Source of the DNA: Sphingobium lactosutens DS20
GTDB lineage: Bacteria > Pseudomonadota > Alphaproteobacteria > Sphingomonadales > Sphingomonadaceae
Assembly (NCBI RefSeq): GCF_000445105.1
Contig: NZ_ATDP01000091.1
Span: forward strand, 62,001-126,000
Length of the DNA: 64,000 nucleotides
Reading direction: 5' to 3'
Shown here: piece by piece, positions 44,997 to 54,786 of the stretch
Layout of the letters: every line of letters starts with the position of its first letter
How positions within the stretch are numbered: the stretch's first letter is position 1
Position numbers and translations under genes: made by a program
The notes under the pieces: model-generated
Seen by the model: only the letters and a program-made list of their open reading frames with translations
Database searches by the model: none
What the model was told of the DNA's origin: nothing

Positions 44997-45394
44997 CAGA
45001 ACGCCTTTCCAAAGAAGATATAGGACCAGAAGAGGATGGTCAGGACCGCGCCAGCCAGGAAAACGCCGATCGACCAGCTCTTGTTGGTGCGCAGCTCATA
45101 ACCCGCCCCCATGTCGAGGACGAAATGGCGCAAGCCGGAGCAAAGATGCTGAAAGAAGAACCAGCTAAGCCCGATCATCACCAGATAGCCGATGGGCGAT
45201 GTCGCGCAATTGACGAAGGTCGCATAGGCTTCCGGGCCGATCGCGGCGGCCATCAGCCACCAGACCAGGCCCAGCGCGCCGACCGTGGCCAGGCCATTGC
45301 CCGTCACGCGGTGCATGATGGAAACGGCCATGTGCGGGCCCCATTTCCAGATCGTCAAATGCGGCGAGAGCGGCCGGCTGGTGGTTCGCGCCAT
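44996..45394 (-). CDS. sdhC: Succinate dehydrogenase cytochrome b556 subunit
   Basis: The 132-residue membrane protein begins MARTTSRPLSPHLTIWKWGP, typical of SdhC, followed by SIMHRVTGNGLATVG with the quinone-site Ser/Arg. Three helices follow, and LCSGLRHFVLDMG contains the heme-ligating His. It is the first gene of the sdhCDA unit. Confidence 0.95.
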   Translation of the reverse strand: MARTTSRPLSPHLTIWKWGPHMAVSIMHRVTGNGLATVGALGLVWWLMAAAIGPEAYATFVNCATSPIGYLVMIGLSWFFFQHLCSGLRHFVLDMGAGYELRTNKSWSIGVFLAGAVLTILFWSYIFFGKAF

Positions 45395-45581
45395 GTCTAC
45401 CCTTGTCCCTGATCTTGTGCTCGAGTCCCGTCCCCTTAAGAGCGAAGTGCGACAAGGGCAAGCCGCGCCAGCGCGGGAAAGCCTGCACTTTGGGGGCGGT
45501 CTGTCATAAGAAGTGATTAACCAAAGGCAGCTAAGGGTGATGCCAGTTCATCCTTCACCAGACCAGCAAGGGCACTCATCC

Positions 45582-46916
45582 ATGCCGTCGACCGTATCTG
45601 CTGCTACCCTGAACCCCGAACTGATGGCGGAAATCGACGCCAGCGGTGACGTGGCGCGCGCCGCGCAGGAAATCGGCCAGCTGATCGAGGCGGACATACC
45701 CAAGGTCGGTGAGGCCTTTTTCACCTCCTACATGCGCGACACCGGGCTGGATCAGCGACTGGGCAGCGCGATCGTGGAGCGGATCCGGACCGAGGCGCGG
45801 CACTATGTCGAACAGAAGCTGCTGCATTTTCGGCAGGGCGACTGGGCGCGATCGGCCGCCAACTGCGTGCGCCATGCGCGCAAGCATGACGTGTCGGTCC
45901 GGGCGGTCATCACCGCAGTCGCCAGCGCCAACGAAACCATCCTGGATCTGCTGTGGGAGCGGTGCGCCGACGATCCGGGGCGCGCGCGCCGGTTGCACCG
46001 GGCGATGTTGCAGATTGCGATGCTCGATTCGGGCGTCATGAGCAATGTGCTGGCCAATGATCAGGCCGAAGCGCAGAAATCCGAACGGCAACGCTATGGC
46101 CTGTTGTTCGAACAGCGGATCATGGGGGAAATCGACGGCGCGACGAAGCTGGGCGAATCGCTGCGCGAACAGGCCAAGGATGCATCGGCCGCGACCCGTG
46201 GCATGCTCGGCAAGGCGTCGGAAGTCGCCGCCGCCGCCGAACAATCGGCGCTGGCGATGCGCGAAGCCGCGCGCACTTCCGCTGGCCTCATCCGCGCGAT
46301 CGAGGACGCACGTACGGAAGTCGAGGGCGCCGCGGACGTGGCGCAGCGCGCCGCACAGCAATCGGGCGACGCGGTCAGCATGTCGGCCACTTTGTCGGAA
46401 CATGCCAAGTCGATCGAATCGATCCTGGGCCTCATCCGCGACATCGCCGGCCAGACCAACCTCCTGGCGCTCAACGCCACCATCGAAGCGGCGCGCGCCG
46501 GGGACGCCGGGCGCGGTTTTGCGGTCGTGGCGCAGGAGGTCAAGAGCCTCGCCAACCAGACCGCGCGCGCGACCGACGAGATCGCGAGCAAGATCGCCGA
46601 CATCCAGAATTCGGCGCGCCAGTCGGTCGAAACCAACGAGCGTATCCGCGACACGGTCGGCGAGGTTCAGGCCAGCGCCGATCGCATCCGTCACGCCATG
46701 GACGCGCAGGCGCAGACGGTGACGATGATCACCGCTGCGGTCGATGAAACCGCGCTCGCCGCCGACTCCATGTCCAGCACCATTTCCGCGATCCGCCAGG
46801 ATACGGAAATCGTCGCCTCGGAAATCGACCAGCTGGAACGCGGCTTCATGAGCGTGGAGGGCAAATTGGCCGGGCTGCGCAATGCGTCGTCCGACTTTGG
46901 GCGGCAGGTCGCCTGA
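45582..46916 (+). CDS. Soluble globin-coupled methyl-accepting chemotaxis protein
   Basis: The 444-residue protein has no membrane segment. The first 170 residues look like a globin-coupled sensor ([40 protein letters not shown], with His98 or His102 as candidate proximal heme ligand). The C-terminal half is an MCP signalling domain with the tip [20 protein letters not shown] and [20 protein letters not shown]. It should sense oxygen or another gas in the cytoplasm. The start is uncertain; in-frame starts also exist at 45513 (GTG) and 45540 (ATG). Confidence 0.85.
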   Translation: MPSTVSAATLNPELMAEIDASGDVARAAQEIGQLIEADIPKVGEAFFTSYMRDTGLDQRLGSAIVERIRTEARHYVEQKLLHFRQGDWARSAANCVRHARKHDVSVRAVITAVASANETILDLLWERCADDPGRARRLHRAMLQIAMLDSGVMSNVLANDQAEAQKSERQRYGLLFEQRIMGEIDGATKLGESLREQAKDASAATRGMLGKASEVAAAAEQSALAMREAARTSAGLIRAIEDARTEVEGAADVAQRAAQQSGDAVSMSATLSEHAKSIESILGLIRDIAGQTNLLALNATIEAARAGDAGRGFAVVAQEVKSLANQTARATDEIASKIADIQNSARQSVETNERIRDTVGEVQASADRIRHAMDAQAQTVTMITAAVDETALAADSMSSTISAIRQDTEIVASEIDQLERGFMSVEGKLAGLRNASSDFGRQVA

Positions 46917-46955
46917 CGCTTCCCCTGCTTGCCCTGCTGGAGTAAGGCCGGCGGC

Positions 46956-47957
46956 ATGAATGATGCCGTCGCCGCGCCAGCCGGGCAAAGCTGGAAAGTC
47001 ACCCTGCCCTGCACCCGCGCCGAAGCCGAGGCACTGGACGGCGACATCGCCGCCTTCGCCCTGATGGACCGCCCGCCGGTGCTGATGACCAGCGAGGCCA
47101 GCCCCGACGACGAGGATCAGTGGCAGCTGGACGCCTATTTCGAAGGCAAGCCCAGCGCCGCCGCCGTCAAGCTGCTGAAGACGCTGGTGCCCAGCGCCAG
47201 CCGGACCAAGCCGGCGATAGAGCAGCTGCCCGATGAGGAATGGGTGACGATCAGCCAGCAGGGACTGGAGGCCGTCACCGCCGGCCGCTTCCACGTCCGC
47301 AATCTGGCCAGCGATCCGGAAGCACCGGGCCATGTCAATCTGCTGATCGAGGCCAGCCGCGCCTTTGGCACCGGCCAGCATGAAACCACCGCCGGATGCC
47401 TCGCCATGCTGGACCGGATGCGGCGCGTGGGCATGCGATACCGCAACGTCGCCGACATCGGCACCGGCACGGGGCTGCTTGCCTTCGCCGCGCTGAACCT
47501 CTGGCCGCGCGCCCATGCCATCGCTTCGGATATCGATCCGGTCGCGGTGGAAATCAGCGCCGACAATGCCCATGCCAATGGCGTCATGCTGGGCAGCGGC
47601 GCCGGGCAATTGGCGCTGGTGACGGCGGCCGGGGCGGATCATGCCGCGATCATCGGCCGCGCGCCCTATGACCTGCTGATCGCTAACATCCTGGCCGGTC
47701 CGCTAATCGAACTCGCGCCGTCCTTGTGCGCCCTGGTCGAGGATGGCGGCACGATCGTTCTGGCAGGGCTGCTGAACGGCCAGGCTGATGCTGTCCTGGC
47801 GGCCTATCGCGCGCAGGGCATGCGCCTCGCTGAACGCAGCGACCGTGGCGACTGGCCGACATTGCGGCTGCGCAAACGGCCCCGTATCGGCTGGAAGAGG
47901 CCGCAACGACTGCGAGCGAACGCGCGCGGCGAAGCCCCCGGTTTTGGCAGCATTTAG
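46956..47957 (+). CDS. prmA: Ribosomal protein L11 methyltransferase
   Basis: This SAM-dependent enzyme trimethylates ribosomal protein L11. The 333-residue protein has the SAM-binding motif DIGTGTGLLAFAAL, FGTGQHETTAGCLAML (the PrmA-specific loop) and LLIANILAGPLIEL as the post-SAM motif. The C-terminus has an extra basic tail of about 40 residues. GGAGTAAGG precedes the ATG at 46956. Confidence 0.93.
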   Translation: MNDAVAAPAGQSWKVTLPCTRAEAEALDGDIAAFALMDRPPVLMTSEASPDDEDQWQLDAYFEGKPSAAAVKLLKTLVPSASRTKPAIEQLPDEEWVTISQQGLEAVTAGRFHVRNLASDPEAPGHVNLLIEASRAFGTGQHETTAGCLAMLDRMRRVGMRYRNVADIGTGTGLLAFAALNLWPRAHAIASDIDPVAVEISADNAHANGVMLGSGAGQLALVTAAGADHAAIIGRAPYDLLIANILAGPLIELAPSLCALVEDGGTIVLAGLLNGQADAVLAAYRAQGMRLAERSDRGDWPTLRLRKRPRIGWKRPQRLRANARGEAPGFGSI

Positions 47958-47975
47958 ACCCTCAAGGAGACGATC

Positions 47976-48692
47976 ATGACCATCCTGCGCGAACCGCTGG
48001 TTCATCAGATCGACGGAGAGCCGTTCGAGCATATGGTCGTCGCCGATGCCAAGGCCGGTCCGCGCCCGGGCATTCTGCTCTTCCCCAATGTGCTCGGCAC
48101 CAAGGAAGCGGATGTCGCCTATGCGCAGAAACTGGCGGAGCTTGGCTACAGCCTGCTGGTGGTCGACCTGTATGGACAGGGCAAGCGCACGACCCGGGCC
48201 GAGCCGGATGCGGCTCGCTACATGAATGCGCTGCGCGCCGACCGCGCCCTGCTGCGCAACAGGCTCAATGCGGCACATATGGTGCTCAAGGGTCTGGACG
48301 TGGTGGACGCGGGCCGGACGGCGGCGATCGGCTTCTGCTTTGGCGGCCTGTGCGTCCTCGACCTGGCGCGCAGCGGCGCGGACATTGCGGGCGGGGTCAG
48401 CTTCCATGGCGTCTATGACCCGCCGCCCTTCCCCAATGCCGCCATCAGCGCAAAACTGCTCGTCTGCCATGGCTGGGACGATCCGATCGCCCCGCCCGAT
48501 GCAACTGTGGGGCTTGCCCGTGAACTGACGCAAGCCGGATGCGACTGGCAGATCCATGCTTATGGCCACACCGGGCATGCCTTCACCGACGAATCGGCTA
48601 ACATGCCGGACAAAGGCCTGGCCTATAGCCCCGCCGCAGACCGGCGGAGCTTCCAGGCGATGACGAATTTCCTGTCCGAGCTGTTCGGCTGA
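47976..48692 (+). CDS. Dienelactone hydrolase family protein
   Basis: The 238-residue alpha/beta-hydrolase has the DLH nucleophile motif GFCFGGLCVLD with the cysteine in place of serine, an Asp in HGWDDPIAPP, and the catalytic His in YGHTGHAFTDE near the C-terminus. AAGGAG lies seven bases before the ATG. No chlorocatechol genes are nearby, so it probably acts on another lactone or ester. It follows prmA after 18 bases and may be co-transcribed. Confidence 0.88.
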   Translation: MTILREPLVHQIDGEPFEHMVVADAKAGPRPGILLFPNVLGTKEADVAYAQKLAELGYSLLVVDLYGQGKRTTRAEPDAARYMNALRADRALLRNRLNAAHMVLKGLDVVDAGRTAAIGFCFGGLCVLDLARSGADIAGGVSFHGVYDPPPFPNAAISAKLLVCHGWDDPIAPPDATVGLARELTQAGCDWQIHAYGHTGHAFTDESANMPDKGLAYSPAADRRSFQAMTNFLSELFG

Positions 48693-48710
48693 CGCGCCAA
48701 CGCGCAGCCG

Positions 48711-49841
48711 TCACAGATCGTCGATCATCTCCGCCAGCACCGCCAGGCAATCCTTGGCCAATTGCATCGACCGGGCCGGCGACCAGCCATAATCGGCGTC
48801 GGGCAGGTCGTCATTATCCTTGAAGGGCATTTCCAGCGTCATGGCCACCGCCCCGAACCGTTCGGCCACCTGATTGGTGGACATGGACAGATTGGCCTTG
48901 CCCGCACCGGCCACCGGATAGCCTAGCCGCGTCTGAAAATCGGGCGTGCGCTGCGCCAGCGTGTCACGGTAGCGATGATAGAGCTGCGACTGGCGCTCGG
49001 TGATGGAGGGAATGCCGTCAAAGCCCGCGATGAAAACGGCGGGTATCGCCTCGTCGCCATGGACATCCATCGCGAAATGGACGCCGCTTTCATCCATGGC
49101 GTTGCGCACCAGCAACACCTCCGGGCTTCGCTCCGCGCTGGGCTCGTGCCATTCGCGGTTGAGGTTGACGCCCGCCGCATTGGTGCGCAGATGCCCGCGC
49201 CGGCTGCCGTCGGGATTCATGTTGGGGACGAGATGGATCGTCGCCTTCTGCCGCAACAGGCGCGCGACGGCGTCTTCTTCGTCGCACAATCGCTCCAGTG
49301 CGCCTTCCATCCACCATTGCGCCATGGTTTCACCCGGATGCTGACGGGCATAAAGCCAAACCTGCCTGGGACCATCGCCCAGCGTCAGCATATCCATCGG
49401 TTGCCCGTCCAGCGTCAGACCCAATTCACGATGAACGACGCCCGGCTGCCCCGCCGCCCAGGCGATCAGGTCATGATGGCGCTCCATCGAATAGGGCGCG
49501 AAATAGGCTATCCACACGGCATTGCTATCGGGCGTCAGACGGATGGTGAGCGTGCCGTCGGCGTAGCTGGTGTCGGCAAGAAACCAGTTTTCGCGATCTT
49601 CGCTGACCCTGGCGCAATAGCCGGGCCAGCCATCGGGATAGGCCGACCGCGCGCCATTGACGATGGCCAGTTCCACATCCTGCCCGGCCGCATTGGCTAG
49701 GCGGAAATGAAACCATTGGTAGAAATCGCTCTGGTGATCGGTGACAATCTCCAGTTCGGCGCGGGGGCCTGACGCTGTGTCGGTGATGGAAAGGACGCGA
49801 ATGTTGCTGCTATCGAAAGCGCTGGAAATGCTGATGCTCAT
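48711..49841 (-). CDS. M14-family (cytosolic carboxypeptidase-like) metallopeptidase
   Basis: The 376-residue protein has an N-terminal beta-rich domain (about 1-135), then the carboxypeptidase domain with zinc ligands His168 and Glu171 ([12 protein letters not shown]) and His261 ([10 protein letters not shown]), and the catalytic Glu338 in TLEMPFKDN. These fit M14 subfamily D (CCP-like) peptidases, which remove C-terminal acidic or other residues. There is no signal peptide, so it acts in the cytoplasm. Its start overlaps the end of the DUF4136 gene by four bases. Confidence 0.9.
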   Translation of the reverse strand: MSISISSAFDSSNIRVLSITDTASGPRAELEIVTDHQSDFYQWFHFRLANAAGQDVELAIVNGARSAYPDGWPGYCARVSEDRENWFLADTSYADGTLTIRLTPDSNAVWIAYFAPYSMERHHDLIAWAAGQPGVVHRELGLTLDGQPMDMLTLGDGPRQVWLYARQHPGETMAQWWMEGALERLCDEEDAVARLLRQKATIHLVPNMNPDGSRRGHLRTNAAGVNLNREWHEPSAERSPEVLLVRNAMDESGVHFAMDVHGDEAIPAVFIAGFDGIPSITERQSQLYHRYRDTLAQRTPDFQTRLGYPVAGAGKANLSMSTNQVAERFGAVAMTLEMPFKDNDDLPDADYGWSPARSMQLAKDCLAVLAEMIDDL

Positions 49842-50431
49842 TTGACCGTTATAGTGCGACCGGATTCACCGGGATAGCCCCTGATCAACGCACTGGCGAG
49901 CTTCTGCGCGGCGGCGGCGGGCTGCGATTCGGGCGATCCCTGTTTGCCTTCGGTATAGGCGCGCCCTTCCCAGATGGTTGTCGAATCGGAACGCCGACGC
50001 AATTGCACCTGCAATTCGGTCGTCACAATATCCTTGGGTTTGCCGGACAGGTTGATGCCCACGCCGAGCCCCAGGCCGGAGTAGCCGCCGCTGCCGATTC
50101 CGCCGCCGACGCCAACCGACACAGGCTTGCCGCTGCGATCTATGCCGCCCGGCCGGAAGCTGCGGCGAAAGTTGACGAGCGCGACATATTCGCTGCTGGC
50201 ACCGGCCGAAACGGGCGAAAATCCGACCTGCGCGAACTGCTGCTGCACCGACGCGGCATAGGTCCGAAATTCCAGGCTGACGTCGGGATTGCCGGGCATT
50301 TCCTCGACAGCGATCGTGCCGGATCGCGCCGGACTGTCGATGTGGAAACGCGTCACCTCCACTGGCGGTACGGTCGCGCAGGCTGCGAGTGGCAGGGCCA
50401 GGATGACGGCGATCAGGGGACGCTTCGACAT
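49838..50431 (-). CDS. DUF4136 lipoprotein
   Basis: The 197-residue lipoprotein has a lipobox LPLAAC (Cys18) and the DUF4136 pattern: [32 protein letters not shown], a Gly-rich middle ([20 protein letters not shown]) and [20 protein letters not shown]. Function is unknown; homologues are periplasmic and lie near envelope genes. TTGGAGTGA precedes the ATG at 50431. The M14 peptidase gene follows with a four-base overlap. Confidence 0.85.
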   Translation of the reverse strand: MSKRPLIAVILALPLAACATVPPVEVTRFHIDSPARSGTIAVEEMPGNPDVSLEFRTYAASVQQQFAQVGFSPVSAGASSEYVALVNFRRSFRPGGIDRSGKPVSVGVGGGIGSGGYSGLGLGVGINLSGKPKDIVTTELQVQLRRRSDSTTIWEGRAYTEGKQGSPESQPAAAAQKLASALIRGYPGESGRTITVK

Positions 50432-50632
50432 GACTTCACTCCAACAGGCATTTGCCGGACACACGGCGCGACGGACATAATTCCTTCTCAACGCGTGAAG
50501 CCACCAAGTTGCTGCATGAACGATGAACAGGGGTAAAAATGGGCGCATCGCGCTTGACTTTGCGCCTTCCGACCCATAGGGGCAGCGCTTCGAAATTCAG
50601 ACCGAAACCAGATTCATCGAAGGCCGACTGCC

Positions 50633-50758
50633 ATGAAGATCCGCAACTCGCTCAAGTCGCTCAAGGGCCGCCACCGGGATAACCGCGTGATCCGTCGTCG
50701 CGGCCGCACCTATGTCATCAACAAGACGAACCGTCGTTTCAAGGCTCGCCAGGGCTGA
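50633..50758 (+). CDS. rpmJ: 50S ribosomal protein L36
   Basis: The 41-residue basic protein ([20 protein letters not shown], ending RRFKARQG) is the zinc-free L36 paralogue, lacking the Cys residues of the zinc form. GAAGGCCGA precedes the ATG at 50633. It is monocistronic and ends before a strong terminator. It is the shortest gene here and sits alone, as often in alphaproteobacteria. Confidence 0.97.
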   Translation: MKIRNSLKSLKGRHRDNRVIRRRGRTYVINKTNRRFKARQG

Positions 50759-50802
50759 ACGACGACCGCCGCTTCGTCAGGGAAGCAGCGTAGCCAAATA
50801 TG

Positions 50803-50834
50803 AAAGGCGCCCGGTCGATGACCGGGCGCCTTTT
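50803..50834. terminator. Bidirectional rho-independent terminator
   Basis: GGCGCCCGGTC and GACCGGGCGCC form a perfect 11-base stem with a GAT loop, flanked by AAA and TTTT. It should terminate rpmJ, and on the reverse strand pyk, whose stop is about 70 bases to the right. Confidence 0.85.
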
Positions 50835-50901
50835 CTCGTAGGCAAAGCGTATGGCAAGGCAGGCCCGGCAAGAGGGATTCCCTCTCGCCGAACCCCGCGC
50901 C

Positions 50902-52368
50902 TCAGAAGGATGGCGATTCGTCGCGCCCCTTAAGCTCGTCGCCGCGAATGGCCGCGACATGCAGGACGTTGGTCGATCCCGGCGTGCCAAATGGAACGCC
51001 CGCCAGGACGACGATCTTGCCGCCTTTTTCCGACATGCCATGGCGCAGCGCCATGCGCCGGGCCTTGCCGATCATCTCTTCGAAATTGCCGATATCCTTG
51101 GTGCGGACGGCGTGGACGCCCCAGGTCAGGCCCAGCTTGCGCGCCGTGTCCGATCGCGGCGTCAGCGCCAGGATGGACGCCGATGGCCGTTCGCGTGCGA
51201 CCCGGCGCACGGTGCTGCCCGATGAGGTGAAGCAGGTGATGGCGCTCGCGCCCATGACCGACACGATGCTGCTCGCCGCTTCCGCCAGCGCGTCGGCCGT
51301 CGTCGGGTCGGGCCGCGTCTCGGTGAAATGCAGTCGCGCCAGATAGCCCGGATCGCGCTCGACGCTATGGGCGATACTGTCCATCATCGTCACCGCTTCG
51401 ACCGGCCAGTCGCCCGCCGCCGTTTCGGCCGACAACATGATCGCGTCTGCGCCATCATAGACTGCGGTGGCGACGTCGGACACTTCGGCGCGGGTCGGCG
51501 ATGGCGACTTGATCATCGATTCGAGCATCTGGGTCGCAACGACAACCGGCCGTCCCAGCGTGCGCGCGGTGGCGACGATCTGCTTTTGCAGCGGCGGCAC
51601 GGCCTGCGGCGGCAATTCGACGCCCAAGTCGCCGCGCGCCACCATCACGCCATCGGCCAGTTCGATAATCTCCTCCAGCCGCTGCACGGCGGAGGGCTTT
51701 TCGATCTTGGCCATGAGCGCGCCATGACCGCCCATCAGTTTGCGCGCTTCGGCCAGATCCTCCGGCCGCTGCACGAAGCTGAGCGCGATCCAGTCGCACC
51801 CTTGCTCCACCGCGAAGCTGAGGTCGCGGCGGTCCTTGTCCGTCAGCGCGGGCACCGGCACGACGACGTCGGGCACATTGACGCCCTTGCGGTTAGACAG
51901 GGTGCCGCCGACTTCGACGATGGTGTCGATGCGATCGTCGCTGACCGCCTTCACCCGCAGGACCAGCTTGCCATCGTCGAGCAGCAGCCGCGTCTCGGGC
52001 ACCAAAGCCGCGTAGATTTCGGGATGCGGCAGATTGACGCGGAGCGCGTCGCCGGGCGTTTCATCCCGGTCAAGGACGAAGGCTGCGCCCTTTTCCAGGA
52101 TCGCCAGCCCCTTTTCGAAGGTGCCGACGCGCAGCTTTGGCCCCTGAAGATCGCCCAGGATGGTGGTCGGCCGGTTGAATTCCTTTTCCAGCGCGCGGAT
52201 CGCGGCGATGCGGGCCGCATGATCCTCATGCGCGCCATGGCTCATATTGATGCGGAAGGCGTCGGCCCCGGCGACGAACAGCGCCCGGATCATTTCGGGC
52301 GTATCGCTCGCGGGGCCAAGGGTCGCGAGAATGCGCACCTTTCGCGAGCGGGGCGGTAACTTAGTCAT
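50902..52368 (-). CDS. pyk: Pyruvate kinase
   Basis: The enzyme transfers phosphate from phosphoenolpyruvate to ADP at the end of glycolysis. The 488-residue protein begins RKVRILATLGPASDTPEMI. MSHGAHEDHAARI is the N-terminal loop, and MVARGDLGVELPPQAVP is the catalytic metal-binding site. MLESMIKSPSPTRAEVSDVA and the C-terminal allosteric domain (GKIVVLAGVPFGTPGSTN) follow. It is monocistronic. Confidence 0.97.
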   Translation of the reverse strand: MTKLPPRSRKVRILATLGPASDTPEMIRALFVAGADAFRINMSHGAHEDHAARIAAIRALEKEFNRPTTILGDLQGPKLRVGTFEKGLAILEKGAAFVLDRDETPGDALRVNLPHPEIYAALVPETRLLLDDGKLVLRVKAVSDDRIDTIVEVGGTLSNRKGVNVPDVVVPVPALTDKDRRDLSFAVEQGCDWIALSFVQRPEDLAEARKLMGGHGALMAKIEKPSAVQRLEEIIELADGVMVARGDLGVELPPQAVPPLQKQIVATARTLGRPVVVATQMLESMIKSPSPTRAEVSDVATAVYDGADAIMLSAETAAGDWPVEAVTMMDSIAHSVERDPGYLARLHFTETRPDPTTADALAEAASSIVSVMGASAITCFTSSGSTVRRVARERPSASILALTPRSDTARKLGLTWGVHAVRTKDIGNFEEMIGKARRMALRHGMSEKGGKIVVLAGVPFGTPGSTNVLHVAAIRGDELKGRDESPSF

Positions 52369-52484
52369 GTCTTCTCCTGACCGTCATGATCGCGCCGGGC
52401 CTGACCCTTGGCCTTGCCAGCGCGTCGTTATGGGTTATCCGTGCTGCACGACAGGATGATGTAGTTTCAGCGAAAGGATCGCCG

Positions 52485-52784
52485 ATGGCCGACACCATAC
52501 TCACCGATGCGGTTGCCGCAACCGCCTTCCGTCGCCTGGTGGCGCATTTGCAGCATCGGACCGACGTCCAGAATATCGACCTGATGGGGACGGCAGGCTT
52601 CTGCCGCAACTGCCTGGCCGACTGGGTGGCGCAGGCGCATGGCGACCTGACCCGCGATCAGGCGCGCGAGATCATTCACGGCATGCCATTCGACCAATGG
52701 AAGGCGCAGCATCAGGTCGAAGCGACGCCCGACCAGATCGCAAAGATGCAGGAGAGTGTGGCGAAGAACGCCGACACCCATTAG
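52485..52784 (+). CDS. DUF1244 family protein
   Basis: The 99-residue protein has the DUF1244 core [20 protein letters not shown] followed by [10 protein letters not shown], a CxxC pair (Cys40, Cys43) that could bind metal. [15 protein letters not shown] is the second conserved block. It is cytoplasmic and of unknown function. The ATG at 52485 is preceded by AAAGGA. The DUF2312 gene follows 56 bases later on the same strand, so the two may be co-transcribed. Confidence 0.88.
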   Translation: MADTILTDAVAATAFRRLVAHLQHRTDVQNIDLMGTAGFCRNCLADWVAQAHGDLTRDQAREIIHGMPFDQWKAQHQVEATPDQIAKMQESVAKNADTH

Positions 52785-52840
52785 AGGCGGGCGCCAATCC
52801 GATTCTATCGGCCGATTCACACTCACATACGGAGAACCCC

Positions 52841-53083
52841 ATGAGCGAGGGCAACGTCGCCGCTGACCAGCTACGCCTTTTCATCGAGCGCATCGAGCGG
52901 CTGGAAGAGGAAAAGAAGGGCATCGGCGACGACATCAAGGATGTCTATCTGGAGGCGAAGGCAAACGGATATGACGGCAAGATCATGCGCCAGATCGTCC
53001 GCCTGCGGAAGATGCAGCCGCACGATCGGCAGGAAATGGAAGCCATCCTGCAGACCTATCTGGCCGCGCTCGGCATGGAATGA
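52841..53083 (+). CDS. GapR-like DUF2312 DNA-binding protein
   Basis: The 80-residue alpha-helical protein starts [20 protein letters not shown] and continues [20 protein letters not shown]. This is the DUF2312 family, whose Caulobacter member GapR binds overtwisted, AT-rich DNA ahead of replication and transcription and helps topoisomerases. The coiled-coil N-terminal half and basic [16 protein letters not shown] segment fit. GGAGAACCCC precedes the ATG. Confidence 0.92.
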   Translation: MSEGNVAADQLRLFIERIERLEEEKKGIGDDIKDVYLEAKANGYDGKIMRQIVRLRKMQPHDRQEMEAILQTYLAALGME

Positions 53084-53195
53084 CGTGTCGACTGGCGTTG
53101 GTGCTTGATGGCGCGAGCGCCTGCGACATTGCAGGATCGGGGCGCAATCGTTAGAGAGCGCGCCTTGGATCACAGATAATATCGGGAGAAAGGCC

Positions 53196-53939
53196 GTGGC
53201 CGGCCATTCCAAATTCAAGAACATCATGCATCGCAAGGGCGCGCAGGACAAGAAACGGTCCTCGATGTTCTCCAAGCTGAGCCGCGAAATCACCGTCGCG
53301 GCCAAGATGGGCATGCCCGACCCGGACATGAACCCGCGCCTTCGCCTGGCCGTCAATGCCGCCAAGGCGCAGTCCATGCCCAAGGACAATATCCAGCGCG
53401 CGATCGACAAGGCGTCGGGCGGCGACACGGATAATTACGAGGAAGTGCGCTACGAGGGCTATGGCCCCGGCGGCGTCGCCATCATCGTCGAAGCGCTGAC
53501 CGACAATCGCAATCGCACCGCGACCAACGTCCGCACCGCCTTTTCTAAAAATGGCGGCAATCTCGGCGCGTCGGGCGCGGTGAGCCATGGCTTCGAACGG
53601 CTTGGCCTCATCACCTATCCGGCGAGCGCAGGCGATGCCGACGCGGTGTTCGAAGCCGCGCTGGAAGCGGGCGCGGATGATGTGTCCTCCAACGAGGACG
53701 AGCATGAAATCTGGACCGCGATGGACGCGCTGCATGAAGTCGCCAAGGCGCTGGAAGCGAAGCTGGGTGAAGCGGACAGCGCCAAGCTCGCTTGGCGACC
53801 GACGACCACCGTCGAAGTCGATGAAAGCAATGCCGGCACGCTGATGAAGCTGGTCGACACGCTGGAAGATGATGATGACGTCCAGACCGTCTGGGGCAAT
53901 TATGAAGTGTCGGATGACGTGATGGAGAAGCTGGGCTGA
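53196..53939 (+). CDS. YebC/PmpR-family protein
   Basis: The 247-residue protein begins [20 protein letters not shown] and contains [20 protein letters not shown] and [20 protein letters not shown], the family's landmarks. Members act as transcriptional regulators or help translation through polyproline-like stalls. It uses a GTG start at 53196, preceded by GGGAGAAAGG. ruvC follows 40 bases downstream, an order seen in many bacteria. Confidence 0.95.
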   Translation: MAGHSKFKNIMHRKGAQDKKRSSMFSKLSREITVAAKMGMPDPDMNPRLRLAVNAAKAQSMPKDNIQRAIDKASGGDTDNYEEVRYEGYGPGGVAIIVEALTDNRNRTATNVRTAFSKNGGNLGASGAVSHGFERLGLITYPASAGDADAVFEAALEAGADDVSSNEDEHEIWTAMDALHEVAKALEAKLGEADSAKLAWRPTTTVEVDESNAGTLMKLVDTLEDDDDVQTVWGNYEVSDDVMEKLG

Positions 53940-53979
53940 GACGCCCGGCTACCGTCCTTATCCGACCATTTCTGACATC

Positions 53980-54471
53980 ATGATTCTGCTCGGCCTTGAT
54001 CCTGGCCTGGGCACCACGGGATGGGGCTTGATTGCGGCTGACGGCAATCGCCTCACCCATATCGGCAATGGTCAGATCAAGACCGATGCCGATATGGCGC
54101 TGGCGACCCGATTGCTGGCGATTGACCTGGCACTGACCGACCTGATCCTGGAGCATCGTCCCGACGGCGCGGCGGTCGAGGAAGTGTTCGTCAACGTCAA
54201 TCCGCAATCGACATTGAAGCTGGGCCAGGCGCGCGGCGTGGTCCTGCTCGCCGCATCGCGATCGGGCATGGAGGTGGGGGAATATGCCGCCCGGCTGGTC
54301 AAGAAGTCGGTCGTGGGCGTAGGCAATGCATCCAAGGATCAGGTCCATGCGATGGTGCAACGGCTGTTGCCCGGCGCCAAAATCGCAGGACCCGATGCAG
54401 CCGATGCGCTGGCCGTCGCCATCACCCACGCCCATCATCTGGCGAGCGCGCGGCGCATTCCCAAGGGATGA
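53980..54471 (+). CDS. ruvC: Holliday junction resolvase RuvC
   Basis: The endonuclease resolves Holliday junctions with RuvAB. The 163-residue protein has acidic catalytic residues: Asp7 in [13 protein letters not shown], the Glu in [10 protein letters not shown] and the C-terminal pair in [17 protein letters not shown]. No ruvAB follows here; a terminator ends the transcript. Confidence 0.96.
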   Translation: MILLGLDPGLGTTGWGLIAADGNRLTHIGNGQIKTDADMALATRLLAIDLALTDLILEHRPDGAAVEEVFVNVNPQSTLKLGQARGVVLLAASRSGMEVGEYAARLVKKSVVGVGNASKDQVHAMVQRLLPGAKIAGPDAADALAVAITHAHHLASARRIPKG

Positions 54472-54475
54472 GGCA

Positions 54476-54506
54476 TGGGGCGGAGCAACGCTCCGCCCCA
54501 GTTTTT
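54476..54506 (+). terminator. Rho-independent terminator after ruvC
   Basis: TGGGGCGGAGC pairs perfectly with GCTCCGCCCCA around AAC, followed by GTTTTTATT. It starts five bases after the ruvC stop and runs into the end of the convergent DUF2218 gene. Confidence 0.88.
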
Positions 54507-54783
54507 ATTGCCAGTTGAAAGGTAGCGGCGCTTCGCGGAAGGCGAAACGATCGAGATGATCGGCGACGACCTGCTTGAAGCGGTCGACATCGGCATCTGG
54601 ATTGGGCGCCAGGGATACGAGCAGCGCTTCGGGCTGCGCTTCCATGTGGATCGATCCCATCGGAAAGGCGATATCGCCCTTGTCCGCGTCAAACTGAACC
54701 TCGAACTTGTGGCTCCAATGTTTGCACAGTTGCTGAAGATAGCGGCTGGCGTTGGTGGTGGGGACGGTTGCGGTAATGGTCAT
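54505..54783 (-). CDS. DUF2218 protein
   Basis: The 92-residue protein has the DUF2218 pattern: ATVPTTNASRYLQQLCKHWS, IAFPMGSIHMEAQPEALLV, and DVDRFKQVVADHLDRFAFRE. In other bacteria this domain is fused to or adjacent to siderophore-interacting ferric reductases, which suggests a link to iron or nickel. Three bases separate it from the PadR-type regulator gene upstream, with which it must form an operon. Its own function is unknown. Confidence 0.85.
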   Translation of the reverse strand: MTITATVPTTNASRYLQQLCKHWSHKFEVQFDADKGDIAFPMGSIHMEAQPEALLVSLAPNPDADVDRFKQVVADHLDRFAFREAPLPFNWQ

Positions 54784-54786
54784 GGG

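Noticed and set aside
45576-47642. A 688-codon open frame opposite the chemoreceptor and prmA genes
   Set aside because: It crosses two genes with clear family motifs and has no recognisable domain.
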